IMG/VR virus record: IMGVR_UViG_3300033553_000137
Coordinates: 1-34,777 of that record
DNA: 34,777 bases
Strand: one strand, 5' to 3'
Source of the DNA: a virus
Below the pieces are notes generated by a model. The model did no database searches. It was not told the DNA's origin and saw nothing but the letters and a program-made list of their open reading frames with translations. Both the position numbers and the translations under genes were made by a program. Below are positions 14,045 through 22,188 of this stretch, piece after piece. Position 1 is the stretch's first letter, and every line of letters starts with the position of its first letter.

Positions 14045-14773
14045 TCAGCGGATGCCGACCAAAACTTGCAGCGTGAAGCTGGGGGTTGTGCCGCCGATGG
14101 TGTATGAAATTCGGAACCATGTGTCTGTGATCGGCCCGTCGGCGGACTGCCAACCGTCACCTACCCCGGTCGCCTGAGAAAAGCTGAGGCGCGTGGTGGG
14201 CGACGTGAACGCGGCGTTGTCGTCCGACTGCACGACCACGTCCAACGTCGGAGACGTGCCCGACGCAGCCACGACGTTCAAGGCGCCGTAGACCTTCTCG
14301 CCGGACACGACCGCGCCGAGCTGACGTCCAGTACCGGTACCTGTCGCGGTCTTGGCGGATGCCACGGGGATGAGGATGGTGCCGCGGACCAGCGGCACAC
14401 CAGACTTGCCGGACAACGAAAGGCTGTCGCCAGCCATGTCACCGACCGAACCGGCCAGCGGCTGATGGGATGCGGCGATCGACTTGAACGCATACCCGGC
14501 CGTGCCGTCTGTCCCCGGTGCCGCGACCTGGAACACCGACGGGCCAGCACCCACGGCGTCGAACACGGCCGACCCGGTGATGGTCTCGTCGGTGAACCCG
14601 CCGACCTCACCAGAGATTGTGAACAGTCCGGCCTTCATCGTCCGGGTGCCGACGCCGAACACCGTCGAGTCTTGCGTCTCCGCCTCGTAGTTCAGGCCGA
14701 TCTGGTTCGACTTCGCGGTCAGGTCGACCCCGCCAAGCAGGATCGTGGCCTCGGACAGTACGAAGGTGCCCAT
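14045..14773 (-). CDS. Major tail protein, long form with C-terminal domain
   Basis: A 242-residue protein. Residues 1-140 contain the tube-like domain shared with the next gene (ILLGGVDLTAKSNQIGLNYE, AETQDSTVFGVGTRTMKAG). Residues 141-242 form an extra beta-rich domain (GRQLGAVVSGEKVYGALNVV then DVVVQSDDNAAFTSPTTRLS), similar in style to surface-exposed Ig-like or carbohydrate-binding domains on some tail tubes. ATG 14773 overlaps the preceding stop (TGATG). Confidence 0.85.
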   Translation of the reverse strand: MGTFVLSEATILLGGVDLTAKSNQIGLNYEAETQDSTVFGVGTRTMKAGLFTISGEVGGFTDETITGSAVFDAVGAGPSVFQVAAPGTDGTAGYAFKSIAASHQPLAGSVGDMAGDSLSLSGKSGVPLVRGTILIPVASAKTATGTGTGRQLGAVVSGEKVYGALNVVAASGTSPTLDVVVQSDDNAAFTSPTTRLSFSQATGVGDGWQSADGPITDTWFRISYTIGGTTPSFTLQVLVGIR

Positions 14774-14991
14774 CAGTCGTCCTCACTGTTGTGGAGGTGG
14801 CAGTAGCCGTCGTCGCCGGCCTTCTTCGAACACGGGCCGCCTGACGCGGTAGTCCCCGAACAGTTCTGTTCGTCCGGGACGATGTGACCTGCACGGACCA
14901 ACATCCGGGCACGCTTCTCGTCGACGACGTTGACGGTCCCGCCAGGGGCCACCCCATCAATCTCGTGGCTACCTACGATCATGTATTTCAC
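14773..14991 (-). CDS. Small head-tail region protein with C-terminal zinc module
   Basis: A 72-residue protein from GTG 14991. The first 40 residues (MIVGSHEIDGVAPGGTVNVV, DEKRARMLVRAGHIVP) resemble small domains found next to capsid genes in actinophages. The end (CSGTTASGGPCSKKAGDDGY then CHLH) is a compact Cys3-His module of the DUF5763 style that is duplicated almost exactly in the 97-residue protein at 16054-16347. Confidence 0.8.
   Translation of the reverse strand: MKYMIVGSHEIDGVAPGGTVNVVDEKRARMLVRAGHIVPDEQNCSGTTASGGPCSKKAGDDGYCHLHNSEDD
14795..14856. repeat. Duplicated zinc-module DNA, copy 1 (copy 2 at 16070-16131)
   Basis: 62 bp matching 16070-16131 with three adjacent mismatches (59 of 62 identical), including a 41-bp perfect run. 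Both copies encode the C-terminal C-x-GTTASG-x-PC...YCHLH module in the same frame. The rest of the two genes is unrelated, so a recent module copy or a conversion event is likely. Confidence 0.93.
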
Positions 14992-14993
14992 GT

Positions 14994-15425
14994 TCAGTCC
15001 TTCCCTGTGGCGAGAACCCGATATCGGAACTCGATCCCGATGTAGGTCACTTCGTTGGAGCCTGTACCGAACGGAAACACCGACGGGGTAGCACTGACCT
15101 CGTAGACGTCGTTGACGACGCCACCGAGCGTCTTGTCGCCGTAGATCGCGTCACGAACAGACGTCGCACCGGTCGCATTCAGGTAGTTCTCGACGGCCTT
15201 CTCAGACTGGGTGTCGGCCTGCCGTGACACCACGACCCAGACGTCGATCTCGTACCGGTCGGTCCCGCGGAGCATCGTTTCGGTTTCGGCCCGGACAGGC
15301 ATCCCCACGACCGCGGCAGGTGGCGAGAACTGGCCGGGGACGGTGTCGTGGACCCGCAGCCCGGCGATGGTGTCCAGACGGGCCCCGAGCCCGGCACGGA
15401 TCTGGCGGATCGTCGGCGCCACCAT
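14994..15425 (-). CDS. Neck/tail terminator-like protein
   Basis: A 143-residue protein, MVAPTIRQIRAGLGARLDTI..., with alternating strands (RYEIDVWVVVSRQADTQSEK, EVTYIGIEFRYRVLA). Size, position after the connector gene and composition fit the tail terminator/neck group of siphophages. Its ATG overlaps the preceding stop (TGATG). Confidence 0.72.
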   Translation of the reverse strand: MVAPTIRQIRAGLGARLDTIAGLRVHDTVPGQFSPPAAVVGMPVRAETETMLRGTDRYEIDVWVVVSRQADTQSEKAVENYLNATGATSVRDAIYGDKTLGGVVNDVYEVSATPSVFPFGTGSNEVTYIGIEFRYRVLATGKD

Positions 15426-16054
15426 CAGGCCACTGCCGGGAACCGGCGGAACGGAAGAAGCAGCAGCTGTGCCTCACGGTCCAAAAACTTTGACCCGCCC
15501 TGCAACGTGGTGCCGTCCATCGACACGATCGGGACAGCACCTTCCGTGGCACGCTTGAACAGGACTTGCGACTGGATCGCGCACGCTTCCTTGACTTCTG
15601 CGGGGACGGCAGGCCACCCGAACACGCCGACGATCTCGACCGAATCGACCGCCCCCACGCGCAAACGGTAGGACGATTGGAGCGGCTCCAACGTGTCGTA
15701 CGGCCGTACCGACGTTGCAGCACCCCGAGGCGACAGGAAGAAGTGGGTCCCCTCGGTCCACGTCTGGTCGAACGTCCCGTCACCGGTCGTGTCTACAGCC
15801 ACAGACGTCACCGAAGTGACCGTTGCTGCCTTCACGTCGTACGACCCGGACGTCAGGAGGAGCCGGTGAGGGTTGTGTGGGGTGAAATATCGGGTCGTGT
15901 CGGACGGGTCCTGCCAGAACCGCTGTCCGCACCACTCGTCTATCAGCCGCGACGCAGCCGTCACGGCACGTTCAATCCTCGTGTCGTCGTCGCTGTCGGA
16001 AATGCCCAGATCAGACTGGGCCTCGACCAACGACAAATATCCGTTGGTGATCAT
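15425..16054 (-). CDS. Head-tail connector (adaptor) protein
   Basis: A 209-residue protein, MITNGYLSLVEAQSDLGISD..., with an N-terminal helix pair (RIERAVTAASRLIDEWCGQR FW) typical of gp6-like/gp15-like adaptors. A beta-rich middle follows (RLLLTSGSYDVKAATVTSVT), and helices at the end include the EVKEACAIQSQVLFKRATEG segment. It binds under the portal in the connector. Coupled by TGATG to the genes on both sides. Confidence 0.85.
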   Translation of the reverse strand: MITNGYLSLVEAQSDLGISDSDDDTRIERAVTAASRLIDEWCGQRFWQDPSDTTRYFTPHNPHRLLLTSGSYDVKAATVTSVTSVAVDTTGDGTFDQTWTEGTHFFLSPRGAATSVRPYDTLEPLQSSYRLRVGAVDSVEIVGVFGWPAVPAEVKEACAIQSQVLFKRATEGAVPIVSMDGTTLQGGSKFLDREAQLLLLPFRRFPAVA

Positions 16055-16347
16055 CAGTCGTCATCGTGAAGGTGGCAGTAGCCGTCGTCGCCGGCCTTCT
16101 TCGAACACGGATTGCCTGACGCGGTAGTCCCGGCACAGGTCCCCCCGGCTTCACGCTTCTCGGGGACGTCCGGTGCGGTGGCCTGCTCGACCGTCGCATA
16201 GTTCGCTTCGTACCGGTCGATGAGTGACTGCACGTTCTTGGTGATCTTCCCGCCAGGCGTGACGATCAGTCGTCCTCGGACGGGCTGTGATGTCACGACC
16301 TTGCCGGTTTCCCGGTCGAGCCACACACCGTTCTTGTTGTCTGCCAT
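16054..16347 (-). CDS. Small capsid-adjacent protein with C-terminal zinc module
   Basis: A 97-residue protein from ATG 16347 with AAGGAG upstream. The N-terminus (GVWLDRETGKVVTSQPVRGR, LIVTPGGKITKNVQSLID) is of the kind placed just after the major capsid gene in many actinophages. The end carries the Cys3-His module shared with the 72-residue protein. A role as a minor head protein is possible but not shown. Confidence 0.8.
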   Translation of the reverse strand: MADNKNGVWLDRETGKVVTSQPVRGRLIVTPGGKITKNVQSLIDRYEANYATVEQATAPDVPEKREAGGTCAGTTASGNPCSKKAGDDGYCHLHDDD

Positions 16348-16367
16348 CGCAGGCTCCTTCTTGAGTG

Positions 16368-16403
16368 GTGGGGCGGCGCAGCCGCATGGCTGCGCCGTCC
16401 CAC
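16368..16403 (-). terminator. Strong hairpin just after the major capsid gene
   Basis: A 16-bp stem with one A-C mismatch (16368-16383 with 16388-16403) around a 4-base loop, starting 12 bp past the capsid stop. It lacks a U tract, so it may be a partial terminator or a 3' stabiliser of capsid mRNA. A matching hairpin lies just upstream of the capsid gene. Confidence 0.6.
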
Positions 16404-16415
16404 TCACGGGTTGGA

Positions 16416-17669
16416 TCAGGCCGTGTAGTCGAACGTCACGACACCGATCCCGGCCGCCTCGAACACCGCCAGACCCAGACGCGTCTCAAGGAGAAGCGTC
16501 AGGATGTTGCTGGTGAAGTTCGAGGCGTGGCTGTCAGTCATGTACGCCGTGACCTGCTGGCGGTCCAAGACCGCCACGGCCATCGGGTCGAGCAGGACAG
16601 CCGTGCCGGGGGCCACGGCCGTGGAACGGACCTGGGTCAGACCCCATGCGGTGCGGGCACCGGCGCCAGCCACGTTCGGGACGGCGTGAAGGCCGGCCGT
16701 CGCATAGTTGGTGAGGTCGAACTTTTCTGCGTCCGACGGGTTCAGGACGACGATCTCAGCGACCGCCTCGTCCTGCTCCATCTGGGCGATCATCTTGCGG
16801 ATGGAGATCGCGGTGTCCTCCGTACCGACCGCAGCCGGGGCGTAGGTGTTGATCCCCGCCCGGTCGGTCAGACCCGAGATGTTCGGGGAGGTGCCGTTGC
16901 CCGAGATGACCTGCGCGTCGGCACGACGCTTGACCGCGTAGCGCAGCCGACCGTCGAGGTAGCTCTGGATCTGCGGGGAGTCCGCGGCAACCTGACGGGT
17001 GAGGTTCACCCAGGCAGGAATGGTCTGGATGGGTTCGGTGATCACCGCGAGCGTCGGCCCGACCTGCGGCTTCGCAGCACCCTCGGCCACGGTCGTTGCA
17101 CCGTCCGCCAGGTCAGCGAGCGGCGACTGGTCCTGGACAACCTCGACGCTGCCGGTCGACACGTTGATCGACGGAAGCAGGTCAAGGAGGAACGTGCGCC
17201 GGTCGAGGAAGTCCTGACCGGTACGCCCCAGCCGCTCGTTGTTGATCAGCGCACCACCGGACGTGGCACCCGTAGTGACGTTGGTCACGGCACGGAAGTC
17301 CATGTCGACGTCGATGGCCGGCGAGGAACCGCGGGCGCCACCTGCCGCCCAGCTACGGAACTCGTCGGTGGTGAACCGCTCACCCAACGAACGGGTGTCG
17401 TGGACCTCACCGGACTCACGGTCGGCGATCACGCCGAGGAACCGGTCAAGGCCGGAGTTGATCTCCTCCGAACGGACCTGCTGCTCGAGGTTCTCCGAGA
17501 TGCGGTTGTCGATCGCCTTGAGCTGCGACCGCTTCTCGTCGATCTCGACCTGTTCCGTGTCGGTGTAGTCGCGGTTGTCGGCGGTCGCTGCCTCATCGAT
17601 CGAGCGCAGTTCGCCCTGGATGTTCTGGCGGGCCTTGAAGTTCTCCCGCACGATGTCAATGGTGCTCAT
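16416..17669 (-). CDS. Major capsid protein, HK97 fold
   Basis: A 417-residue protein from ATG 17669; ATG 17672 is too near the AAAAGGA site. An N-terminal coiled segment (residues 20-60, with DEKRSQLKAIDNRISENLEQ) fits a scaffold-like delta domain removed by the protease. The capsid fold follows, with TNVTTGATSGGALINNERLG, VSTGSVEVVQDQSPLADLAD and, near the end, NILTLLLETRLGLAVFEAAG. The order protease then capsid, and the flanking hairpins, support high expression. Confidence 0.95.
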   Translation of the reverse strand: MSTIDIVRENFKARQNIQGELRSIDEAATADNRDYTDTEQVEIDEKRSQLKAIDNRISENLEQQVRSEEINSGLDRFLGVIADRESGEVHDTRSLGERFTTDEFRSWAAGGARGSSPAIDVDMDFRAVTNVTTGATSGGALINNERLGRTGQDFLDRRTFLLDLLPSINVSTGSVEVVQDQSPLADLADGATTVAEGAAKPQVGPTLAVITEPIQTIPAWVNLTRQVAADSPQIQSYLDGRLRYAVKRRADAQVISGNGTSPNISGLTDRAGINTYAPAAVGTEDTAISIRKMIAQMEQDEAVAEIVVLNPSDAEKFDLTNYATAGLHAVPNVAGAGARTAWGLTQVRSTAVAPGTAVLLDPMAVAVLDRQQVTAYMTDSHASNFTSNILTLLLETRLGLAVFEAAGIGVVTFDYTA

Positions 17670-17690
17670 CATTCGTCCTTTTCATGATGG

Positions 17691-17712
17691 GAGGCACCCG
17701 GTCGGGTGCCTC
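17691..17712 (-). other. Perfect hairpin upstream of the capsid gene
   Basis: GAGGCACCC (17691-17699) pairs with GGGTGCCTC (17704-17712) around a 4-base loop, between the protease stop and the capsid ribosome site. With the hairpin at 16368-16403 it brackets the capsid message, which would suit RNA processing or stabilisation. Confidence 0.65.
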
Positions 17713-17751
17713 GTCGTGCTTGTGTGTGCTGCGGTGCCGTGCGGGCGGCCG

Positions 17752-18432
17752 TCAGCTGTGAAGCCAGCCGATGCGTTCACGGTCGACGGTGGTTTCCCGG
17801 CCATCGTCCGATTCATCTGCGGGCGGTTCGTCCCCAGTGGGGACGAGAATGGAACGCAGGTCGCCGGCCTCAGAGGCGGCAACAAGCGTGTTCAGGTCGA
17901 GGTTGCGTGTCTCGGCGAGGGAACGGAGCGCGGCAGGGGCGTCGAGGTATGCCTGGAAGGTCACCGGCCCGATGTCGCGGAGTGAGACCTGCTTGAGTGT
18001 GCGTAGCGGGAAGCCCTGTTCGGTCTCCCCCCATTCGTCCTCGATGACACGGAATCCGAACGACGAGCCAAAGATGTCATCGCGGCGGAGCATCTCCGCG
18101 ACGTCACGGCCGATCGTGGTGTTCGGAAGGTCGATTTCGTAGGCCAGACCGTCGTCGTCTTCGACCATGCGGAGCGTGCCGGCCCCCATCCGTCCCAAAA
18201 CGTGGTCCTCATCGTGGTTGAACAGTGCCCGGACGTCCTGTTCCTGGATGGTCTTCGTGAATGCGCCAGGTGCGACCTGTTCGACGAACCCGCCGAGGTT
18301 CTGTGACAGCTTCCCGAACACGGCTGCGTAACCGAACGCGACCCGCTTCTCACCCTCGGCGCGGAGTTCGACCGGTTCGTTGAAGGTTCGGCGTTCCGGG
18401 TCAGTGATGGCCCTACGCTCAAAGTTCTTCAT
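17752..18432 (-). CDS. Prohead (capsid maturation) serine protease
   Basis: A 226-residue protein of the HK97 prohead protease (U35/S78) type. FGYAAVFGKLSQNLGGFVEQ, then ALFNHDEDHVLGR with the likely catalytic His (H73), then FGSSFGFRV with the likely Ser (S124), then LKQVSLRDIGPVTFQAY. It trims the capsid N-terminus and itself during maturation. GGAGG precedes ATG 18432, which lies inside the end of the endonuclease gene (14-bp overlap). The C-terminal acidic tail (PPADESDDGRE) is probably flexible. Confidence 0.93.
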   Translation of the reverse strand: MKNFERRAITDPERRTFNEPVELRAEGEKRVAFGYAAVFGKLSQNLGGFVEQVAPGAFTKTIQEQDVRALFNHDEDHVLGRMGAGTLRMVEDDDGLAYEIDLPNTTIGRDVAEMLRRDDIFGSSFGFRVIEDEWGETEQGFPLRTLKQVSLRDIGPVTFQAYLDAPAALRSLAETRNLDLNTLVAASEAGDLRSILVPTGDEPPADESDDGRETTVDRERIGWLHS

Positions 18433-19057
18433 GCTGGATGACCTCCAAGAGTCGTGCGGCGATTTCAGAAGCTGTCTCGTGGGCTCGCATAACCACTCGG
18501 ATGACTTGCCAACCTCGGGAAGTGAGGTAGGCATCCTTCCGTTGGTCGCGGTCGACCATGTCTGGTAGGGAGTGCCAGAACTCTCCGTCGAGTTCGATAG
18601 CAACCTTGGTGCCTCGGGGCACCGCGTCCAACGACCAGCGTCCGACTCGAACCTCTCGGTCTACGAGAAGACCGGCCGACTCAACGAGGTCCAGGACTTC
18701 GTCACCGATTACGCTCGGCCGGCCGTTTATGGGGCGTCCCACCATCGAGCACGTCCGAGAGCAGAACCGGCCTCTACCTTCGGCAATCTCGGATGGGTAC
18801 TTCTGGAAGGTCTTGCCACATTCGCCGCAGGAGCACGTGACCTTCTCGACCTTGCGGTCTCGAGCCCTGTACCAGGTCCCACACTCCATCGAGCAGCAAG
18901 GGCGCCTGCGTCGCTTGACGCTCGTCCGGTATTCCTCGCCACATTCGGCGCAGGTTTTGGTGATCTGAGCGCACTCGTCGCGGCAGTAGAGCCTTCGACC
19001 TTGGCCTGTGACGTACTCACCGCACGTCACGCACAACCGGGTGGCAGTCACGGTCAT
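18419..19057 (-). CDS. Zinc-finger Vsr/DUF559-like endonuclease
   Basis: A 212-residue protein. Residues 9-104 carry three Cys-x2-Cys knuckle pairs (CVTC...YCRDEC, CAEC...CCSMEC, CGEC...FCSRTC). Residues 120-205 fit the PD-(D/E)XK Vsr/DUF559 fold: WSLDAVPRGTKVAIELDGEF gives D144, E155 and D157, then WH, and RKDAYLTSRGWQVIRV. The gene is wedged between portal and protease, coupled by ATGA to the portal and overlapping the protease start, so it seems an inserted free-standing nuclease. It could act in homing or in DNA cleavage near packaging. Confidence 0.85.
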   Translation of the reverse strand: MTVTATRLCVTCGEYVTGQGRRLYCRDECAQITKTCAECGEEYRTSVKRRRRPCCSMECGTWYRARDRKVEKVTCSCGECGKTFQKYPSEIAEGRGRFCSRTCSMVGRPINGRPSVIGDEVLDLVESAGLLVDREVRVGRWSLDAVPRGTKVAIELDGEFWHSLPDMVDRDQRKDAYLTSRGWQVIRVVMRAHETASEIAARLLEVIQHEEL

Positions 19058-20256
19058 GCTGTACCTCCGGTGGGCGTGCCGGCTGGCGGGTCAGGGAAAT
19101 CGTCTCCACCGGCAACCGGTGGCAGGTCCTCAAGGGAACGGACCTCGTTACGGGTCAGGAACTGGCTCTGGATGCCGACCGCGTAACTGTCGTAACGGTC
19201 CTTGAGGGACGCACGAAGTAGCGCGTCCATGTTGAGCTTCACGAACACCGTCGACATGCCGTGTGTGGACAACAGGCGGGTGTGTGCTTCTTCGATCCGG
19301 TCGACCCAAGGCCGCAACGAAAACTGTCCGAACGCCAAGTTCTGCTCGGCCAGCCCGCTTCCCCAAGACGTCGAACCCGAAGCGTCCGCGATCAGGTGCG
19401 GAGGGACACCGAAGACCCGGGCCACATCCGGGACCTGAAACTTTCTCGTTTCGAGGAACTGTGCCTCGTCCGGGTTGATCGACACCTGCTTCAGCTTCGC
19501 GCCGTTGGTGAGCACACCGACACGGTGGGCGTTCCCGATGCCACGATGCCGGTCGTTCCACGAATCCCGGAACCGGTCGGCGGCTTCCTGTTTCATATCG
19601 CCTGGAGCCTCAAGGACGGCGCCCGGGAGAGCACCGTTTTCGAACAGGGACTGTCCGAACCGCTGTGCAGCCAGACCCAGACCGACCGTTTCTGCGGCAT
19701 AACGGATCGGGGACACTCCGACAGACGAACCGGGGAGGGTCATCCCCTTGATGTGCATGACGTCGAGCTGCGGGTCAAGTTCGATCTCGCCTTCGTTGGT
19801 GTTGACGAAGCAGCGGGCCTTCCCGGACGACCGGTCGATCCGGACACGTGCCGGATCCAACGGGATCAGGTCCACCGGGACACCGAGCCGGTCACGCGGG
19901 GTCAGCACGTAGGCGTCCCCGGCCGTCAACAACGACAACATCACCTGAGAGAGGTACTCGATCCGTGACCCCTGCGGAGGATCAAACGTCAAGTAGTCGG
20001 GCTGGGGACGGAACGGCCGGCGGGTGCCACCCTCGCGGCTGAACGTGTCCATCGGCAGAGACGCAACCGCCTCAGACAGCAGCCGCAAACAGGCAAACAC
20101 GGCCGATAGCCGCATCGCCTGTTCCGTGGTGACCGCAGCGGACGACGTCGCCCCGGACCAGACCATCCCCGCATCCCACGACCCACCCGAATAGGGGATG
20201 TCGACGGGTGCGAAGGAACGTTCCTCGATGCCGAACAGGCTACGAATCCGGCTCAC
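19054..20256 (-). CDS. Portal protein, HK97 family
   Basis: A 400-residue protein from GTG 20256, which overlaps the stop of the small membrane gene (GTGA). Features: TEQAMRLSAVFACLRLLSEA, ASLPMDTFSREGG, YVLTPRDRLGVPVDLIPLDP, the helix RFRDSWNDRHRGIGNAHRVG and the crown-like end VPDVARVFGVPPHLIADASG. It forms the dodecameric ring through which DNA is packaged and to which the connector binds. Confidence 0.95.
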   Translation of the reverse strand: MSRIRSLFGIEERSFAPVDIPYSGGSWDAGMVWSGATSSAAVTTEQAMRLSAVFACLRLLSEAVASLPMDTFSREGGTRRPFRPQPDYLTFDPPQGSRIEYLSQVMLSLLTAGDAYVLTPRDRLGVPVDLIPLDPARVRIDRSSGKARCFVNTNEGEIELDPQLDVMHIKGMTLPGSSVGVSPIRYAAETVGLGLAAQRFGQSLFENGALPGAVLEAPGDMKQEAADRFRDSWNDRHRGIGNAHRVGVLTNGAKLKQVSINPDEAQFLETRKFQVPDVARVFGVPPHLIADASGSTSWGSGLAEQNLAFGQFSLRPWVDRIEEAHTRLLSTHGMSTVFVKLNMDALLRASLKDRYDSYAVGIQSQFLTRNEVRSLEDLPPVAGGDDFPDPPAGTPTGGTA

Positions 20257-20387
20257 TGGCTATCCGACAGGTCGACCGAGGCGACCAGCAGCAGCAGACC
20301 AGCCGTCGCAACGGCTGCTGGAACAGAAACCAACGCGACCCCACCGACCAGAAGGATCACCCCAAGTACGAACATCACACCAGCCAC
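20253..20387 (-). CDS. Tiny two-pass membrane protein
   Basis: A 44-residue protein, MAGVMFVLGVILLVGGVALV..., with two hydrophobic segments and little else. GTG 20387 is chosen because AGGAG lies 6 bases upstream; the ATG at 20375 has no suitable site. It lies between large terminase and portal, where small membrane proteins are sometimes found. Function unknown. Confidence 0.65.
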   Translation of the reverse strand: MAGVMFVLGVILLVGGVALVSVPAAVATAGLLLLVASVDLSDSQ

Positions 20388-20397
20388 AGTTGGCTCC

Positions 20398-21804
20398 TCA
20401 GATCGTGAAGAAGTCGGACGGTGCGGACGACGGCTGTTGCAGAGCACCCCACCGGGCAAGCGTGAAAGCCACCAGCGGCGAGATGTCCACCGACGACGTC
20501 CGACGATTCCACGCCCACGCATCGCCATACGGACGGCGGGTCGCACCATCAACCGCCGCGTTCAGGACCGGCTGATCACCGTGAAGCGCACCCGCACCCG
20601 ACAGCACAGCGGCGAGCAGCCCGCCACACGCCTGCGAATGTTCCTGCGGGGACACCTTGTCCCACTCGATCTCGCGCTCGTCCAGGTCGACCAGCAGCGC
20701 CGAGATCGGCCCCTTCGGATCGAGCCTCACTGGCCCAGGACGTTCAGACAGCAGACCGGCGAGTACGTCAGGCAGCCAGCCGACCCCAGGGTGGTGCTCA
20801 ACCACCCGGCCTGCCGTGCCGTCAGACACACAGATCGCGGCCGACTTCAGGTCCGGGGATGCGTCGATGGCCCAGCACACCGGACCTTCGGGCACACGGT
20901 CGACGTCGCCGCCGCTTGCCCACAGATCCTGAGGGACAATCCGGTCCGCGACCTGTTCGGTCAGATCGACCACCCCGAGACGTTCCCGAAGGAAGTCCGC
21001 CATGTCGACCCGGTTCAACTCGGCACGGATCGTCTCACGGCCTATCCGATGTGGAAACCCAGGATTCGCAGCCCGCCACGACCCCTCATCATGCGGATCG
21101 CAATCGTCCGGCGCACAGAAATCCACATACGCCAAAGTCGAATCGCCGACACGGCCGCGACGCATCAGGCCTCGAAGGAACTCTCCCTCCGACGTCCGCT
21201 CCGGATGGGACGACACGAACCAGACCTGCGGGTTGTCCTGCGCCGAGATCGAGAACGACAGCGCCGAAACCGAACGCGGTGAAAGGTTCAACGCCTCGTC
21301 AAGGATGATCCGCTGCGGCGTGAACCCACGCCCGGAACCCTTCGTCCGCGCCACAAAACGCAGCCGATGCCCCGACTTCAACTCGATCCCCTCAGCCCCG
21401 TGGGCGTTGTGGATCTGCTTCACCCTCGCCATCAGCTCCGGAGACGACTCGAACAGTGCCTTGACCCGAAGGAACATCTCCTGCGCCGTCTTAAACTCAT
21501 GCGCCGAATACAGAACCAACTTCTCATCGAACAACAACAACGCCGCCAGGATCAACGCCTCAAGGACCGCACCCTTGCCGTTCTGACGCGGGACGACCAG
21601 CCCAACGTCCCGCGCAGCCCAACGCCCATCGGCACCCTCGCCCAACGCGACATGAAGCACATCCGCCTGCCACGGGTCCAACCGGAGGCCGTAGGCCGCA
21701 GCCAGTTCCGTGACCTCGCGACCTGACGAACCGGCAAACTCAGGATGCGTTCTGAACGCGGGCAAGACGTCGGGCTCGAGCAGCAGCGATGTCCGAGACG
21801 CCAT
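20398..21804 (-). CDS. Terminase large subunit
   Basis: A 468-residue packaging motor. The ATPase half holds a Walker A-like VPRQNGKGA (residues 71-79) and a Walker B RIILDE (165-170). The nuclease half begins at CWAIDASPDLKS (D314) and has further acidic positions near DLDEREIEWDKVS and the final helix. It pumps DNA through the portal and cuts it. It overlaps the small terminase gene by 65 bp, more than most neighbours here. Confidence 0.95.
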   Translation of the reverse strand: MASRTSLLLEPDVLPAFRTHPEFAGSSGREVTELAAAYGLRLDPWQADVLHVALGEGADGRWAARDVGLVVPRQNGKGAVLEALILAALLLFDEKLVLYSAHEFKTAQEMFLRVKALFESSPELMARVKQIHNAHGAEGIELKSGHRLRFVARTKGSGRGFTPQRIILDEALNLSPRSVSALSFSISAQDNPQVWFVSSHPERTSEGEFLRGLMRRGRVGDSTLAYVDFCAPDDCDPHDEGSWRAANPGFPHRIGRETIRAELNRVDMADFLRERLGVVDLTEQVADRIVPQDLWASGGDVDRVPEGPVCWAIDASPDLKSAAICVSDGTAGRVVEHHPGVGWLPDVLAGLLSERPGPVRLDPKGPISALLVDLDEREIEWDKVSPQEHSQACGGLLAAVLSGAGALHGDQPVLNAAVDGATRRPYGDAWAWNRRTSSVDISPLVAFTLARWGALQQPSSAPSDFFTI

Positions 21805-22084
21805 CGGTCACCTGCCCTCCGGTCGAATCGGCAATCTCACCGAGCAGCGCCCGCAACTCCCGCGACAACGCCGCAAGGTCCCGCGGAGACTCCGTCAAGT
21901 CGATCGCAAGACCCACCTGAAACGCAGCCGCCCGCAACGCTGCCGGCGCATCCGCCGCGACCTGATCTGCCAACGCCGCAACCACCGACGTCGACGACGC
22001 GGCTTCCTTCGACTTGCACGCCCGACGATGAGCAGCCAGACCAGCACCAGACTTCGCCTCGAACCCGCAACCGCAAGGCGTCAC
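21740..22084 (-). CDS. Terminase small subunit (putative)
   Basis: A 114-residue protein from GTG 22084. The N-terminus CGCGFEAKSGAGLAAHRRAC is a zinc-finger-like Cys/His motif (C-x-C-x12-H-x3-C). Helices follow (DAPAALRAAAFQVGLAIDLT, LAALSRELRALLGEIADS) and a basic tail. Position directly before the large terminase and the DNA-binding look support the call. Sequence alone does not prove it. Confidence 0.8.
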   Translation of the reverse strand: MTPCGCGFEAKSGAGLAAHRRACKSKEAASSTSVVAALADQVAADAPAALRAAAFQVGLAIDLTESPRDLAALSRELRALLGEIADSTGGQVTDGVSDIAAARARRLARVQNAS

Positions 22085-22129
22085 GACCGGGCCAATCTGA
22101 GGTTGTCACACCGCGGGGAGGGATCTAAA

Positions 22130-22143
22130 AGAGTGCGCACTCT
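22130..22143. promoter_or_regulatory. 14-bp perfect palindrome before the terminase genes
   Basis: AGAGTGCGCACTCT, followed on the minus strand by TTTT, in the 104-bp gene-free stretch 22085-22188. It could be a weak terminator (5-bp stem, GCGC loop, U4), a protein-binding site, or part of a packaging (cos) region, which often lies next to the small terminase. A G-rich run (GCGGGGAGGG) sits beside it. Confidence 0.5.
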
Positions 22144-22188
22144 GCTGCCGGTTGAGGTCTGTGAACTTTCGGGCCGGCGTGGTCTTCG

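Noticed and set aside
16365-17687. 440-codon plus-strand frame across the capsid gene
   Set aside because: It is antisense to the clear HK97 capsid gene, has low-complexity Arg/Val/Asp composition and no ribosome site. High GC produces such mirror frames.
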